A stretch of 64,000 nt of DNA. It comes from Labia minor. Taxonomy: Eukaryota; Arthropoda; Insecta; Dermaptera; Spongiphoridae. Made by a program: the position numbers and the translations under genes. The notes under the pieces were generated by a model, which made no database searches, had not been told where the DNA came from, and saw nothing but the letters and a program-made list of their open reading frames with translations. The stretch is from NCBI GenBank assembly GCA_963082975.1, contig OY720350.1:16338910-16402909 (forward strand), read 5' to 3'. Of the stretch, positions 46,386-58,132 are shown piece after piece. Position 1 is the first letter of the stretch, and the number at the start of each line of letters is the position of its first letter.

Positions 46386-47774
46386 TTTTTAATATTAACA
46401 TTAGGGATATAAAATTAAGGCCATTATAACAAGTTTTGTTATACATTTATTTCAATTTTTATAATATTAACTTTCCCTCACTCTCAAATAAACTTATAAA
46501 TTATATAAATTGATTAAGATACATATTTTCTTAAATTAAAGTTCAGATTTTTTTGGAAAAAATGACCTTTTACAAAATAAAAATATTTTTATTTTTCTAC
46601 TTTATAAACTTATTATCTTATGCTAATTTCTTCTGTATATGTTTTGTGTGTGTATGTGTGTGTGTGTGTGAGACAGAGAGAGAAAGAGAGAATAACTTCA
46701 ACTGAACACAATATTAATAATAATTTTATGAATCATAACCACCAATATCCAGTCGATAACAAAATGAAACTAATTAACTTCGAAATTGTTTATTGTTTTG
46801 TTATGAAAATTAATGCAATTAAATTTTAAATCACTCTCTGAATATGTATTTATTTATTATATTTATTTATTTGTATCATAATTAATTTATTTTGTTGATT
46901 TAACGGTAATAATAATGACATTACTAATTCCTCAAGTAATATGAAAACATAATTGAATTATATATCATTTAATATTTTGCAGGATTGATTCATTAGAATT
47001 CTTTAATTATCATTATCATTAACTCTTTTCGTTTTATTATTTCCACCTTAGAATTTTTTCAATCAGAATAAACATTATATCATCTAAATTTGTATTGCTG
47101 TGAAGAATATGCATTTAAAAAAATATTTTTTGAAATATACATTGATTGAACCTATTACATATATTATAATTACTCATACAATTAAAAATGCAATTTTTTT
47201 ATATAAATAAGAATTGTATATATAAGATATAATTATGTATTTAGATTATTTCTTTTATTTAAATATGAATATTAGAAAATTTATTATTTATTGAAATTTA
47301 TTAATTTAATTATATATTGATTTACTCTTTAATATCATTTATGTATATATATATTTATTATTTATGATGATTTGATTATGATAATAGTAAATTTTAGATT
47401 AAAAATGCTTTTTAATATTCATATAAAGTGTACACAATCTGACGGCACTTCATCCAACTCAAATATTGTTTCTTTATTATTACTGTTGCTTTTACAATTT
47501 CAATAAAAAAATTATAATTAACATCATTACCTTAAATTCAGAATCTTGAATTTCTTTCAGATGCTGATTCTTCTTTTACCTTTTAAAAAATTATTTTGTC
47601 TTGTGGGTTTTAATGTGAAGTTCTATGATATATTGAAAATGTAAGGACCATTTCCTTGTGACTCAACCAGTTTTACACCCATCGACGCAAATGAAACACA
47701 ACACTTATAAACCTCTGACTCTATACATCGCAAGGACAACGCCTATCAAGCCGTTTATATCAATGAGGTGTCCT
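46386..47774. other. AT-rich DNA with a GT/GA microsatellite, no gene seen
   Basis: A (GT)n then (GA)n run lies at about 46645-46690. No recognised coding sequence. Confidence 0.5.
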
Positions 47775-47985
47775 ATGATCAGTAGAACGGGTCCTCACAA
47801 CCTTTACCTTGATTTTCTTGATCGGAGGCGCTATCAAGTAGCTTTTCCCCAATGTTGTTCCCGGAGGCTGGGTTGACTCCGTCCTACAGACCCCAGCTAG
47901 AGAAATTCTCTTGCCAGGCCCGGGACTTGAACCCGGGACCATGTGCATGTGATGCAGGTTCGCTACCCACACACCCAATGGCGCC
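47775..47985 (-). repeat. tRNA-derived SINE
   Basis: The minus strand begins GGCGCCATTGGGTGTGTGGG and has a tRNA-like T arm, CCGGG-TTCAAGT-CCCGG, perfectly paired, with a B-box-like GGTTCAAGTCC. The body that follows (CCAGCCTCCGGGAACAAC, AAGCTACTTG, AGCGCCTCCGATCAAG) is shared with 63128-63285. The acceptor stem does not close, so it is not a working tRNA. Confidence 0.7.
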
Positions 47986-49639
47986 TTTCAACTGTTATAG
48001 GCTCTTATATTTTCTCTAGAATTTATATTATTTCTATTCAATGGAATTGACAATAAATTACTTAAAAACATTGGGTATTCCAAAATCATGCCATTTACAT
48101 TTGATTGACTTTACCCTACAGTCTACACAGTTAAACTTTTTATTTGCGGAATGCTCTTTATGAAAATTCAAGGAGCCACAAAACTGACAAATAGAATCCA
48201 TTAACCCCCAATAATGACAATTAACTTGATTTCATTAAATTCTTCACTATGAGAAACTTGTAATTCTTCTATTAATTGTTGTTGTGATAATCGAATGCGA
48301 TAATTAGATAATTCTGCAGATAGTCTGTGATCGAGTAATTTCTATTTCTTAGTTCTTGCGTCTGTTCAAAGGATTCTCTTGCTTTTTGACAGAAATACCT
48401 CTCGTCATCTCTGTTGTTTTTCTCTTTTCAAGCGTCTTTTTTTTGAATTCTGGCTTTTTATTGATATATCTGAATGAAAATGTGTAAATAAATCATCAAA
48501 TTAATGGTTTATTTATTATTCTTTACAAATTGTTTACAAAATTATTGTCATAAAATATTTTTTTCAAAATTATGAAGATATCTCAAATTTCAATCGTGAT
48601 ATCAGCAAGGGAAGTTTTTAAGTTTGCCAGAAGAAATAAACCATTCATTCGGGAAACAGATGAACAAAATCATTTATTTAATAACAATTACTAATCATAT
48701 AATAGTTTATATTAATACATAATATTGAATAATGAACGGTCACAGACACAGTGGTTATGGCTTTTATATATATACATATAATATTTATTTAATATTTATT
48801 TATTAAAGCAAATATTTTACTATTACTATTACTGTTAATTCATTCCTTAGATTTCTAATTATAAAATATAAAAAAATTGATCGAAATTGTATTAATTGAA
48901 TGAAGATAAAAAATTAACATAATCAATTGGTTTAATTACGATTATAATTAAATTTTATTTAATTTTACTTGATTAATCAAATTATAATAATATGCAAGTA
49001 TAGATGGATTCTACTTTGAGAATTCTCCAAATAGTTTTAGAAGAATTTTTTTCTTTCGATAATTTATATACTCTCTTTAATAAATTTAATTTTACTAGAA
49101 TTTCTGCTTCCAATTGGAGATATTGAATTCATTTTTTTTTTCTTTCAATATAAAAACATCATCGGGCATAAATATAAGGTTTAACAGAACAAAATATATT
49201 ATATTTTTCAAGTTGTTAGAATTGGAAAAATTCTTTCTCTCTTTCTAATTTTTTTTCCTTTTTATCTTTTCTCTTTCTCTTTCTTCCTCCTGCTAATGAG
49301 CTTTTAGATGTATAAAATACGAGTTTGCAATATTCATTCATTCTATTTTTTAATATTAGAGAGATTTTTTTCTTCGTTAATAATGCTAAAAATTCAATTT
49401 CCTTTCTTTCTTTATTTATTTTATTTTCTAAAGTAATGAAAAAAAATATATTTATAATTCTATTATTAAATAAAATACTCTTATTTTCTTATATTTTAGT
49501 TTATTTATTTAAATTGATCCTTATTATATATTAATTATTTTTATCATTGTATCGTAATAGTCAAATATTGCATAGATATTTTGTAACTTGAATTTATTCA
49601 GATTCTTAATCTTTGAATCAATCAAATTAGTATATTAAC
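47986..49639. other. AT-rich DNA, no gene seen
   Basis: Some mixed-composition sequence at 48100-48450 without a recognised frame, then A/T rich. Confidence 0.45.
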
Positions 49640-50747
49640 CAGGGCTGGGCCGTCCCTCAATTTTTGAGGAACTCGATACAGTTAAAAGTACCTGGAACGC
49701 GTTACTCTAACGTTACAGTTCCTTAAAAAAAATAATCTTTCTTTTTTACTTCAGGTAGCTTCGAGGAGCATATTTAAGTGCTTTAAAACATATTTATTTC
49801 ATAAATAAATTAATTTTAAGGAATATCCGAGATAAACTACTCTCACAATTCCAACAATCTGAACAGAAACTTTTAGGATTAGGAAAAAAAAGAATATTTA
49901 ATATAAATTTGTTTAATTTTTATTTATAAAATTATATACGATTTTTAAATTTTTTTGTATACCTTTTAAAAAAACTAATTGTTCAAATAATTCGTCAGAT
50001 AAAGAAGATCTAGAGTGGGCATGTATATATGATAAAAAAGAAAATAACCTCTCTACTGGCGCAGATGAGCATAAATAAGTATTAAATTTAATAAATAATT
50101 TTTTATTGTCGGGTTTCCTGACGATTTCACATTTTTATTTTTGTCTTTCATAAAAGATACAAATTCAAAATCTGAATTTGTTTGAATTTTTTCTTCTTTT
50201 GGGTTAGAAAATATATAAAAATCATCGTTCTCTAAACTATCCCCAGAAGGATCTTCTTTTTTTTAATAGTTTTTTTTTGATGATTTTGAATTATATTCAA
50301 ACATAAATTGTTTATTTTTATTTTTTTCATCTCATTTTGAAAGATTGATATTTTGTTCACTTTGTAAAAGATCCAATGCTTGTGAAATTGGCTTCATGAA
50401 TTTTATATATTCTTCTAAATAATCAAAGTTAATATCTCTAAAAACTTGTAGTCCGAGATCTTTGCAGAGTAAGGTTAGTTTTTCTTTATTCTTAAATACA
50501 TGTTTAGTAGAATCGTATAAGGAATTCCATCTCGTTGGAACAGGATAAATAAGAGAACAATTCAAAATTTTACTTATGATTTCAGACGTTTTTGGTTTTT
50601 GCGACATTGAAAAAAAAATCGGTTCAAGTTCCTCAAAAAATGAGGAACTCGTTACTCGTTACTAGCTCCTTTTTTTGGGTAACTAAATAGTTAAAGTAAC
50701 ATACTCGGGGAACGCCGTTACTTGTAACGCGTTACTGCCCAGCCCTT
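49640..50747 (-). mobile_element. Broken hAT element with sub-terminal GTAACG repeats
   Basis: The left end CAGGGCTGGGC and the right end, inverted, (C/A)AGGGCTGGGCAGTAACGC form the termini. Near both ends lie repeats of AACGCGTTAC, and of GAGGAACTCG or its complement GTTCCTCA. A clear 8-bp duplication was not found. It encloses the remains of a transposase C-terminus. Confidence 0.75.
49925..50607 (-). pseudogene. hAT transposase C-terminal remnant
   Basis: The minus strand has an open piece of 91 codons with the hAT landmark YPVPTRWNSLYDS and MKPISQALDLLQSEQN. After frameshifts it continues to SSAPVERLFSFLSYIHAHS and SSLSDELFEQL. The last pieces are the hAT dimerisation signature. The N-terminal zinc finger and first catalytic residues are missing. 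It belongs to a different hAT lineage from 42969-44828, judged by its ends and the SSAPVERLFS form. Confidence 0.85.
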
Positions 50748-51126
50748 AATATTATTAACCATATTATTAACATTGGCATACTGATTAAGAAAAAGAATAA
50801 TTTAACAAATTTATCAATAAATTAAAACAAATGACTAGTGAAAATTAATTTTTTTCTTTTTTTTTTTAACAGAAATCTCTAAAATATTCAAACATAAAAA
50901 AATATTAGTGTATTAACTTTAACATTTAAATAATTTAAAATTTAATTTATATTATACTTTTCTTTTAATAATTCTTAAAACTAAAATAAAAAATCTATTA
51001 AAACTCCAAATTTCTTTTGAATCTATTTTTTATTTATTGAAAAATTGAAACTCTCATTATATCATTATTCATTCAAGACATTACGGTTTTTAATTATACG
51101 TTTTTAATATTTGAAAGGATCTATCT
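50748..51126. other. AT-rich DNA, no gene seen
   Basis: Poly-T and poly-A runs only. Confidence 0.5.
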
Positions 51127-51598
51127 ATGTGTGTGTAAAAACAAGATTACGCAAAAACGGTTTGAGCTAGAATCATGAAGTTTGGTATACAGGCATTATT
51201 CAAAATTCGTATTTTTATCTCAACTTTTGAGAAATGTAGCTCAACCGGAAGAAGGTCATTATCTACAACGTTTTGATTTTTTATCCTCTAAAGTGACTGT
51301 AAAAATAAAGATATATGTTTGATAGTGTTTCTCATGATTAAAAATTGTATAAAACTGCTATATATAGAATTTCAGCTTGATTGATTCGCTGAAAGTACAA
51401 GAATTAATTTTTTAACACTGCAAATCTCACGCGCCAACACGTGACGTGGTGCCATCAACAAAGTGTCAAACGTGCGCTGGTTTATTTATTAATTTTAATT
51501 TATAATTTATAATTAATTAAATATAATTTAAATATAATATATTATGTTATTTAATCCAATTCAAATTCCGAGATAGTCGAGTGGAGGCACTCCAGCTT
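51127..51598 (+). mobile_element. Helentron-like element, family A, copy 12 (truncated at the microsatellite)
   Basis: Begins within the GT tract (ATGTGTGTGTAAAAACAAG), continues through all downstream blocks and ends CCGAGATAGTCGAGTGGAGG with CACTCCAGC. The 5' third is missing. Confidence 0.82.
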
Positions 51599-52715
51599 AT
51601 TTTCTCAAGATACTTACCACTTTTTGTTTTAATAAAATTGAAAAGTAACGATAGAGAATAAAATCCAATGTTTTAAAGGATATATATTTTAGAAGAATTT
51701 ATTAGACAAAGAGAGATAAATATTCTTTTCTTTGAATGGGGATGCTGTGGTGTATTGTTATCAGGTGTCAGGCATCAGGGCTTGGGAGTCAAACCACGCC
51801 TGTGGCTCCCAGACAGCCTGAAGAATATCACTATCACCTGATCACTTTCGGGAACCCACCACCAACCAACCAACCAACACCGAGCCCTTATCAAATAAAT
51901 ACACAACCAAATTCTCTCCACTTAATTAAAAGAGTTTAAAAAGATTAACGACTATCCACGGTTGGAGCACTGACCCGGCCAGTTTGTATGGTCTTCTATT
52001 CCATGGTGTTAATATTCTCCCTCTTCGTAATTCTAGGGACATTTCCTTTGTAAATTAATGAGGTCACAAGTTCAAAATATATAATTCATCAATCAATCAA
52101 CTTATAAAATAAATAAATAAAAAATAATTAAGAAAATTAAAAATAAAAAAAAAAACAAAAACAAAAAATATTAATTCATTCATTCCTTCTCTCCAATCAA
52201 AATCATTTTAAATTCTTTTTATTATTATTAATTATTATTAGTTTGACTTGTTTAATTTAAAATATGTGTAACAAATAAAAGAATAATAATATTTTATTAA
52301 TAGATAAATTGAAACAATTATGATTGATACACCAGCTGGTTTTATGTAATCTAATAAAGTAAGTAATAGATTAGAACGGAGACATGATTGATAAAGAGGT
52401 GAGAGGGAGTGGTGAAGGTTGAAGATTGAAGGAGACCAGTAAACGAATTGGAGGGTTTCGATGGTATCATAGAACCCTTGTATCTCTTTTGTCAGTGTCA
52501 TTGACACTTGTGTCAGGATGATTTGGTCAGTGCATTGAATCCGCCCACCATTCAAACTTAATACTATACTAATATATAGTTTTTATAGTAAGTATTACTC
52601 ATAAAGATTAAACAGTAAATGAATGGAGTAGACAGATTTATGATAAATGGCAGATTTAATTAAGACTGTATTTCAATTTCTTTGAAAACAAAGTTAGATA
52701 ATTTATATAAAAATA
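51599..52715. other. Mixed unique DNA, possible SINE fragment at 51750-52080
   Basis: A less AT-rich stretch (CTTGGGAGTCAAACCACGCC ... ACCCGGCCAGTTTGTATGG) ends with GGTCACAAGTTCAAAAT, loosely B-box-like. No second copy in the window, so it stays unassigned. A 105-codon minus frame at 52238-52555 has no recognised domain. Confidence 0.35.
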
Positions 52716-52914
52716 AGCGGGAGTGTCCTCCCCTAGACTTTCCCGCATATAAATAGGTATAAAGAGTTGTGAATGAATATTTAGAATGTGTAAACTTGGT
52801 ATTGATAAAGAGCCAGTTCGGATTAGTTTATTGGTGTCAAATTTGATATTTGGTAACATTTATATATATATATATATATAGAATAAAGTGCTACTTCCGG
52901 TTAACTGATATTTT

Positions 52915-53422
52915 AAATGTATAAAAAACAGATATGGATATAATATAAATATTTTTAATTTTATTTTATTTATAATATATAAGAGCTGGCTGTGACGTCA
53001 TGAAGTGCTGGGTGACGTCATATAATTTTAAATTAAGAAAAAACTAATGAAGATGATTTTTCTCGAGGATAAAACCAATACAAAGTGCATAACACGTGGA
53101 GATATGTCCTCACGTGAAATTTGATATGAAAATAACCCTTCACTTCCTCTCTTCAATTGGCAATACTAGCACTTCCGTTCCAACGTTGATCAATTCATCC
53201 TACTGATGTATTAAGTAAATATACCAAATTTCATCAAAATCCGTTGAGCCGTTCAGGCTGTACACATCTATACGGACGGACGGACGGACGGACAGACATC
53301 ATGGTAAAAATACTTTTTTCTGTTAAGAAAATGCATGATTCGTGGAGATATGTACCTAAAAATATCCATAGGTGAAATTTGGTGTGAAAACAATACCTCC
53401 CTTACTATCGTCGGTCGGTAAA
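52915..53422 (-). mobile_element. Family C segment inside family B (3' end missing)
   Basis: The minus strand starts TTACCGACCGACG (53409-53421) and follows the complete family C copy at 29670-30300 through the GTCC run (about 53276-53297) to the ACAGATATGG block. The family C 3' sub-terminal repeat and hairpin are absent, and family B sequence follows. Confidence 0.65.
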
Positions 53423-53718
53423 AAAAAACGCTACTTGTATAGGTAAAATGTCACTTCCGGTAGTCAGTTCATGATGAAATTTGGTATCTCAATTTTTTTC
53501 AAATTTTTAAATCTATATACAAAATATGAAGCAAATATCTCGAAGCAAACTGGTACTTTACTTGAAAGGTAAACGCAACCAGTGTAGGTAAAGTACCACT
53601 TCCGGTTAACCGATTTTGACGAAATGTTGATAGAAATCTACAAACTGTGAATAATATCGGTGTACCAAATTTCGAAGTCCTAGCTTGATTAGTTTTTGAG
53701 TAAATTTGCTTACAGACA

Positions 53719-53719
<1 letters not shown>

Positions 53720-53749
<30 letters not shown>

Positions 53750-53770
53750 CATACATACATACACACACAC
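53720..53770. repeat. (ACAT)n then (AC)n microsatellite
   Basis: About eleven ACAT units followed by five AC units, in the position within family B that (GT)n occupies in family A. Confidence 0.92.
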
Positions 53771-53899
53771 AGACATAATTCGAAAAATGGTATTTTCCGA
53801 CTCAGGGAGGTCTAAAACGTCAAGATCTATCGAAATCTCGAAGTCGAAATTTTTGACGATTCCAATACTTCCCTTATACGAAGTATGCGGGAAAGTAAA

Positions 53900-54348
53900 A
53901 AACTGAAAATTTAAGAACTTAACTTAATGGTAAAATACTGATAACTTCTAAACAGTGACAACGATGGTTCAAATCTCATCATAAATTAAAAATTTATAAT
54001 ATTATTATATATTATATATATTATATTATATTATATTATATTATTGTAGAAGAATATCAAGAATATGTGGAAAATGGTTAAAATGGGCTTAGATTACGCA
54101 TATAGCACTTATCTAAAAATATTTTTTTTAAAATTTATGCAATCCCATTAAATACACTTATTTATTTATATTCCGATTTTAAAATAGAATATTATCTATA
54201 TATTCGTTTCAATAAAATAAACTATTTTGTTATGATCGTTTTTTCTACAATTGTATACGTATTATATATGTACTTTTAATCATTGTTTAAAATATTTTTT
54301 GAGATTTTTGTAATAAATATTAAATAAAGTTTTATAAATTATTTAGAT
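53900..54348. other. AT-rich DNA, no gene seen
   Basis: TATAT-type simple sequence at 54000-54045; nothing else recognised. Confidence 0.5.
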
Positions 54349-54806
54349 CAGAGGTTCGCAAACTGTGGTATTTTTATGGTGGTACCTTATAACTTGACGG
54401 TGGTATATACCAGGGGTTGGCAACCAGATGCCCGCGAAGCCACTTTCAAGTACCGCATTCGAATTACTAAGTATTAAATTATTACTAAAAAAGAAAAAAA
54501 TAAGATAAAATGTTTTTGCGATCAGGCTATAAAAAATTTTCGATTTTTTTTTTCAAATTTTTCAACAAAAATAGCTCTAAAAAAAGTAAAATGATTTTAC
54601 GATCAGGCTCTTAAACATTTTCGCTTTTTCAATATAGCTCTAAGTGCCCATTCCTATTATATTATTTCAGAAATGTGCCCGGCTATTGAAAAAGGTTGTC
54701 GGCCCCTAGTATATACAGTACAATTACTTTTAGTAATGAAATCAATAAAGTGTTTTTGTTGGATGTTTCTGTGTGGAACCAACTTCAAAAAGTTTAAGAA
54801 CCACTG
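54349..54806. mobile_element. hAT-like MITE (outer) with exact 8-bp target duplication
   Basis: Ends CAGAGGTTCGCAAACT and, inverted, CAGTGGTTCTTAAACTTTT. ATTTAGAT flanks both sides (54341-54348 and 54807-54814). Interrupted by the MITE 54411-54708. The end sequence resembles that of the intact hAT at 42583-45909 (GGTTCTTAAACT), so that enzyme may have moved it. Confidence 0.85.
54411..54708. mobile_element. hAT-like MITE (inner) with exact 8-bp target duplication
   Basis: Ends CAGGGGTTGGCAACC and, inverted, TAGGGGCCGACAACC. GTATATAC flanks both sides (54403-54410 and 54709-54716). The interior carries two GCGATCAGGCT-type blocks, the second followed by CTTAAACATTTTCG. Confidence 0.88.
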
Positions 54807-55759
54807 ATTTAGATGACTTGAAGTTCAAAAGCTAAATTAATTAAATTTATAATTTACAAAAATATATCCATTATTATATTTTTTATTTCAATTTTTGTAA
54901 CTTTTTATATAAAAGCATTTACATATTTATTTTTTTTATATTTATTTTTTTTTTTTGTAAAAAAAATTCATAATCAACTTATCACTATTTTATTTATTAT
55001 TTTATTTTTATTTTATTTTATTTATTTATTTTTTTTTTTTTTTTGAAATGAATAACTCTCTTCTCAATGAAATTATTCCTTCCTTTAGAATGTTGTCTGT
55101 TTTTGTTTTGGCTGTGTCTTTTTTGAAATTCTTAATTGGTATACTGAATAGTATCGTTCGGTCATTCTTCACCGCTTGATAGTCTACAAGTTGCCCAGGC
55201 CTCATTAATTTCCTCATCATTTCCTTAAATCTTTATTTATGCCTCTCTACTATCCCTATCGGACGTACAGTAAAACATGACTCTTCAAACAAAACAAAAA
55301 AAAAAAAAATTTAAATATATTATATATAAAAAAACTATTATCAAAATAAAAATAAAATAAACATAAATAGACATAACGTTTAAAGTATTTTCAATTACGA
55401 GATATATATATTTTTGTTATCTTGTACTTTATGTTTTAATTTATTTTCTATTTTGTTTGTCAAACTAAATTTAAAATCGAGCTGAGAGTAGCCTATATAT
55501 TTCGAATGATGGTACGAATAATTAATGGGATAGTTTAGTTCATTTAGTGCTGTGAAAGTTGTTGGCCACAATTCATTCAACCTGGCCCCAATGATCGTGC
55601 ATGTTTAGAATATTTTCGTTGCAACATATTTTTGTTTTTCAATAGCCAATATGTAATAATTAACTTGGAACTGTTTAAAATGAAATTCCAATTTTTGACA
55701 ATTTTAAAAGGGAATATATTTGTGACATTATATTTTATGATTTATAGTATCGTAGCATG
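54807..55759. other. AT-rich DNA; possible retroposed fragment at 55030-55280
   Basis: A run of T at 55030-55044 (a poly-A tail on the minus strand) follows a minus-strand frame of about 58 codons ending at the run (MMRKLMRPGQLVDYQAVKND...). No family was recognised. It may be the 3' end of a retroposed transcript. Confidence 0.35.
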
Positions 55760-56220
55760 CGAGGCTCATTCAACAAGTACTTAGCCTCACCGCCCGATGG
55801 CGCTGCTATCACAAAAGAGTTTTACCATCATGTAGTACATTCATTTACTAGCATACTGCCAAAGCTTCAGTCATGTTCCTTCACTAGTTTTGTTGTACAA
55901 AAATGGAAAAATAACAATATCGTTCGGTGATTAGATTCTTATTTTTGGAAGGGAAATCAAAGATCGCTTGGATGATGTGTACGGTGACTCTTCTCCTTCG
56001 ATGGCGAGCGTCAAAAATTGGTTCGATATTGTTCTTTTTCCATTTATTGTACAAGTGATCGACATGCTCGCTTCCAAATGCTGTCAAAACAAAACTAGTG
56101 AATGGAATTGACTGAAACTTTGACAGTAGGCTAATAAAATAATGTACTACATGATGGTAAATCTTTTGTAATAGCAGCGCCATCGGGCGGTGAGGCTAAG
56201 TGATTGTTGAATGACCCTCG
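55760..56220. mobile_element. Mariner deletion derivative with about 80-bp inverted ends
   Basis: The ends begin CGAGGSTCATTCAACAA and share CTTAGCCTCACCGCCCGATG and GCGCTGCTAT, inverted, over about 80 bases. TA follows the right end; TG stands at the left, probably a changed TA. The plus-strand interior at about 55955-56025 reads EIKDRLDDVYGDSSPSMASV plus KNWF, a mariner N-terminal DNA-binding helix region. The catalytic part is gone. Confidence 0.82.
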
Positions 56221-57175
56221 TAGAATGTGAGTGAGTGAACTCAATAATACTCTCCTATATGTGAGTAAGTATATTTCGTAAACCATATTTTATGATTTCA
56301 ACAATGTTTGTTGATGCATAGAAATCATGTGATTTCTTGTTATTCAATATCTACCTTCTGTGATATTTATCTTTAATTAATTTGATTTGATTTTTTTTCA
56401 AATAAATACACTTAAAAAGCAATTTCTCATTTTGATAGGGTGATTTTTCAGATTGGAATAATGCCTATAATATTTTATTCTATGTTCACTTAGAGAAAGA
56501 CATACGATATACCATATATACTTTCTAAGTAGGGTGGTATTTATTGGGATTTTAAGGGATAGTGAAGGAGGTCCGGGGGGAGGGTGGGAGGACAATCAAC
56601 CACCTCCAGGTTCTGTCACTAACGCCAATCAGTGTCGGTCTGGTTCAATCAGGACCATTCAATTCGTTGTCTCCAATTTACGAGCTAATCCTTCCAAATG
56701 TACAAGATCGAACAAACAAAAAAAAAACAAAAAAAACAAAGAAACAAAAAAAAAGTTATTTTAATTCTTTCGATTGTGCACTGTCGATTTATTTCTGTTG
56801 GTTTTAATTTACAGCATGGCAAGACGGATGCACGCAAAGGCTTGTTAACCCACGCGAAAACACACCCACTCGTAAGGTACTGGGGAATTTTTGAAAGCCG
56901 CCCCGTTGTTGAAAGGTGGACGTTTCCCTTGCTAATTAGGCATACAGTGAGTTGGTGCGTTCGTTCTTTAATCAAGCGACATTGCAACTACACCAAACAT
57001 TTATGTTTGTTCTTAGAGAATTTATTCCCAATCCATGTTCAATTAATAATAAGAAAAAAAAAATAATTATAGTAGGGAGTTTATCAAACAAAAAAAAAAA
57101 TTGTTTTATATTTGTACAAACAAATTAAATATTGTGAGTATTGAAATGTAATGTTAATTTTAGACCAGGGGTGTC
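56221..57175. other. Unique DNA with less AT-rich islands at 56560-56700 and 56800-57000
   Basis: A run of about 17 mixed A/C-rich repeats lies between the islands. The second island has an acceptor-like TTTAATTTACAG before 56815 and a donor-like GTAAGG after 56871, framing 19 codons; see the finding. No gene is called. Confidence 0.35.
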
Positions 57176-57516
57176 TAAAGTGCGGCCCCCGGGACACATG
57201 CGACCCAAAACCCTTCGAGATGCGGCCCAAACACAAATTATGAAAATTTTTTGTGACTCTTGACACGCGATCAGACTTTGACCCTATGTGCGGCCCAGCA
57301 AAAACCAAAACCCCATCAAGCTGCGGCCCAAACACAAATTATGAAAATTTCGCCTTTTTTTGAAAAATTTTCAATTTGTCCCTAAAAAAAAGGTTAGATA
57401 TTTTTAGCGATCAGACTTTCGACATTTTTTTGAAAAATTTATAGAGTTGGCAACCCTATGTGCGGTCCAGCATATTTTTTTTTTTTTGCAATGTGGTCAT
57501 AGTTTAGACTCCCCTG
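57176..57516. mobile_element. hAT-like MITE with internal duplication
   Basis: Ends CAGGGGTGTCTAAAGTGCGG and, inverted, CAGGGGAGTCTAAACTATG. The flanks TTTTAGAC and TTTTAAAC match at 7 of 8 bases. GCGGCCCAAACACAAATTAT occurs twice and GCGATCAGACTT three times with small changes, so part of the interior has been duplicated. Confidence 0.8.
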
Positions 57517-58132
57517 TTTTAAACAGTAAATATTTTCCATTTTTAAATCAAAAGATGTTGTTTCCAAATTTTTGTTATTATCCACTCTTTCAAATTATAT
57601 TTCAACTAGAAAATTAACATGATTATTCCTCTTTTAAATTTCTAGTTTAATTAATTTTATTATTGAATTATTATTAAAATGAAATGTGTAGGCGGCTGAG
57701 ATTAATTATTCGAAAACCAAGTCATAAGAACGAAGAAAATATAATAAGTTTTCTTAATAGAAAATATATTTACGTTGAAATAAACGTAAATAACAAATTA
57801 TTATGTCAATTATCAACAAAATATTTTACACAAATAACAATAACAAGTATAAAAATTTTAAAAATTGATCAAAAATATAAAAATTGAATATATTATATAC
57901 GCGAATTTAAGGAAACATTTTACTATTATTATTATTATTATTATTAGTTTTATCAAATTTTTTAAATATTTGACACCTTTTTTATTCAATTAGTTAAACA
58001 TATTTTTATATTAGTAATTATTTTAAAAATTATTGACTCTTGTTTGTCCAAATGAAACCATAAAAACTAAAAGGTAAGTTTATTAATATGTAGATTAATA
58101 ATATATGTAATTGTTTTCCTTGCTAATCATAT
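57517..58132. other. AT-rich DNA, no gene seen
   Basis: (ATT)n run near 57925-57945. No recognised content. Confidence 0.5.

Larger units (their letters stand above)
52716..53898 (-). mobile_element. Helentron-like element, family B, complete ends, carrying family C sequence
   Basis: The minus strand starts ACTTTCCCGCATA (53884-53896) and repeats it inverted as TATGCGGGAAAGT near the other end, followed by CTAGG, the GGGAG-GACA-CTCCC hairpin and GC. Its blocks GTATTGGAATCG, AAATTTGGTACACCG, TTTCTATCAAC and AACCGGAAGTGG correspond to family A blocks. A family C segment lies in the middle. Confidence 0.7.

Noticed and set aside
52238-52555. 105-codon minus-strand frame as a host gene
   Set aside because: No domain, no convincing start context or splice sites, and a hydrophobic AT-driven end.
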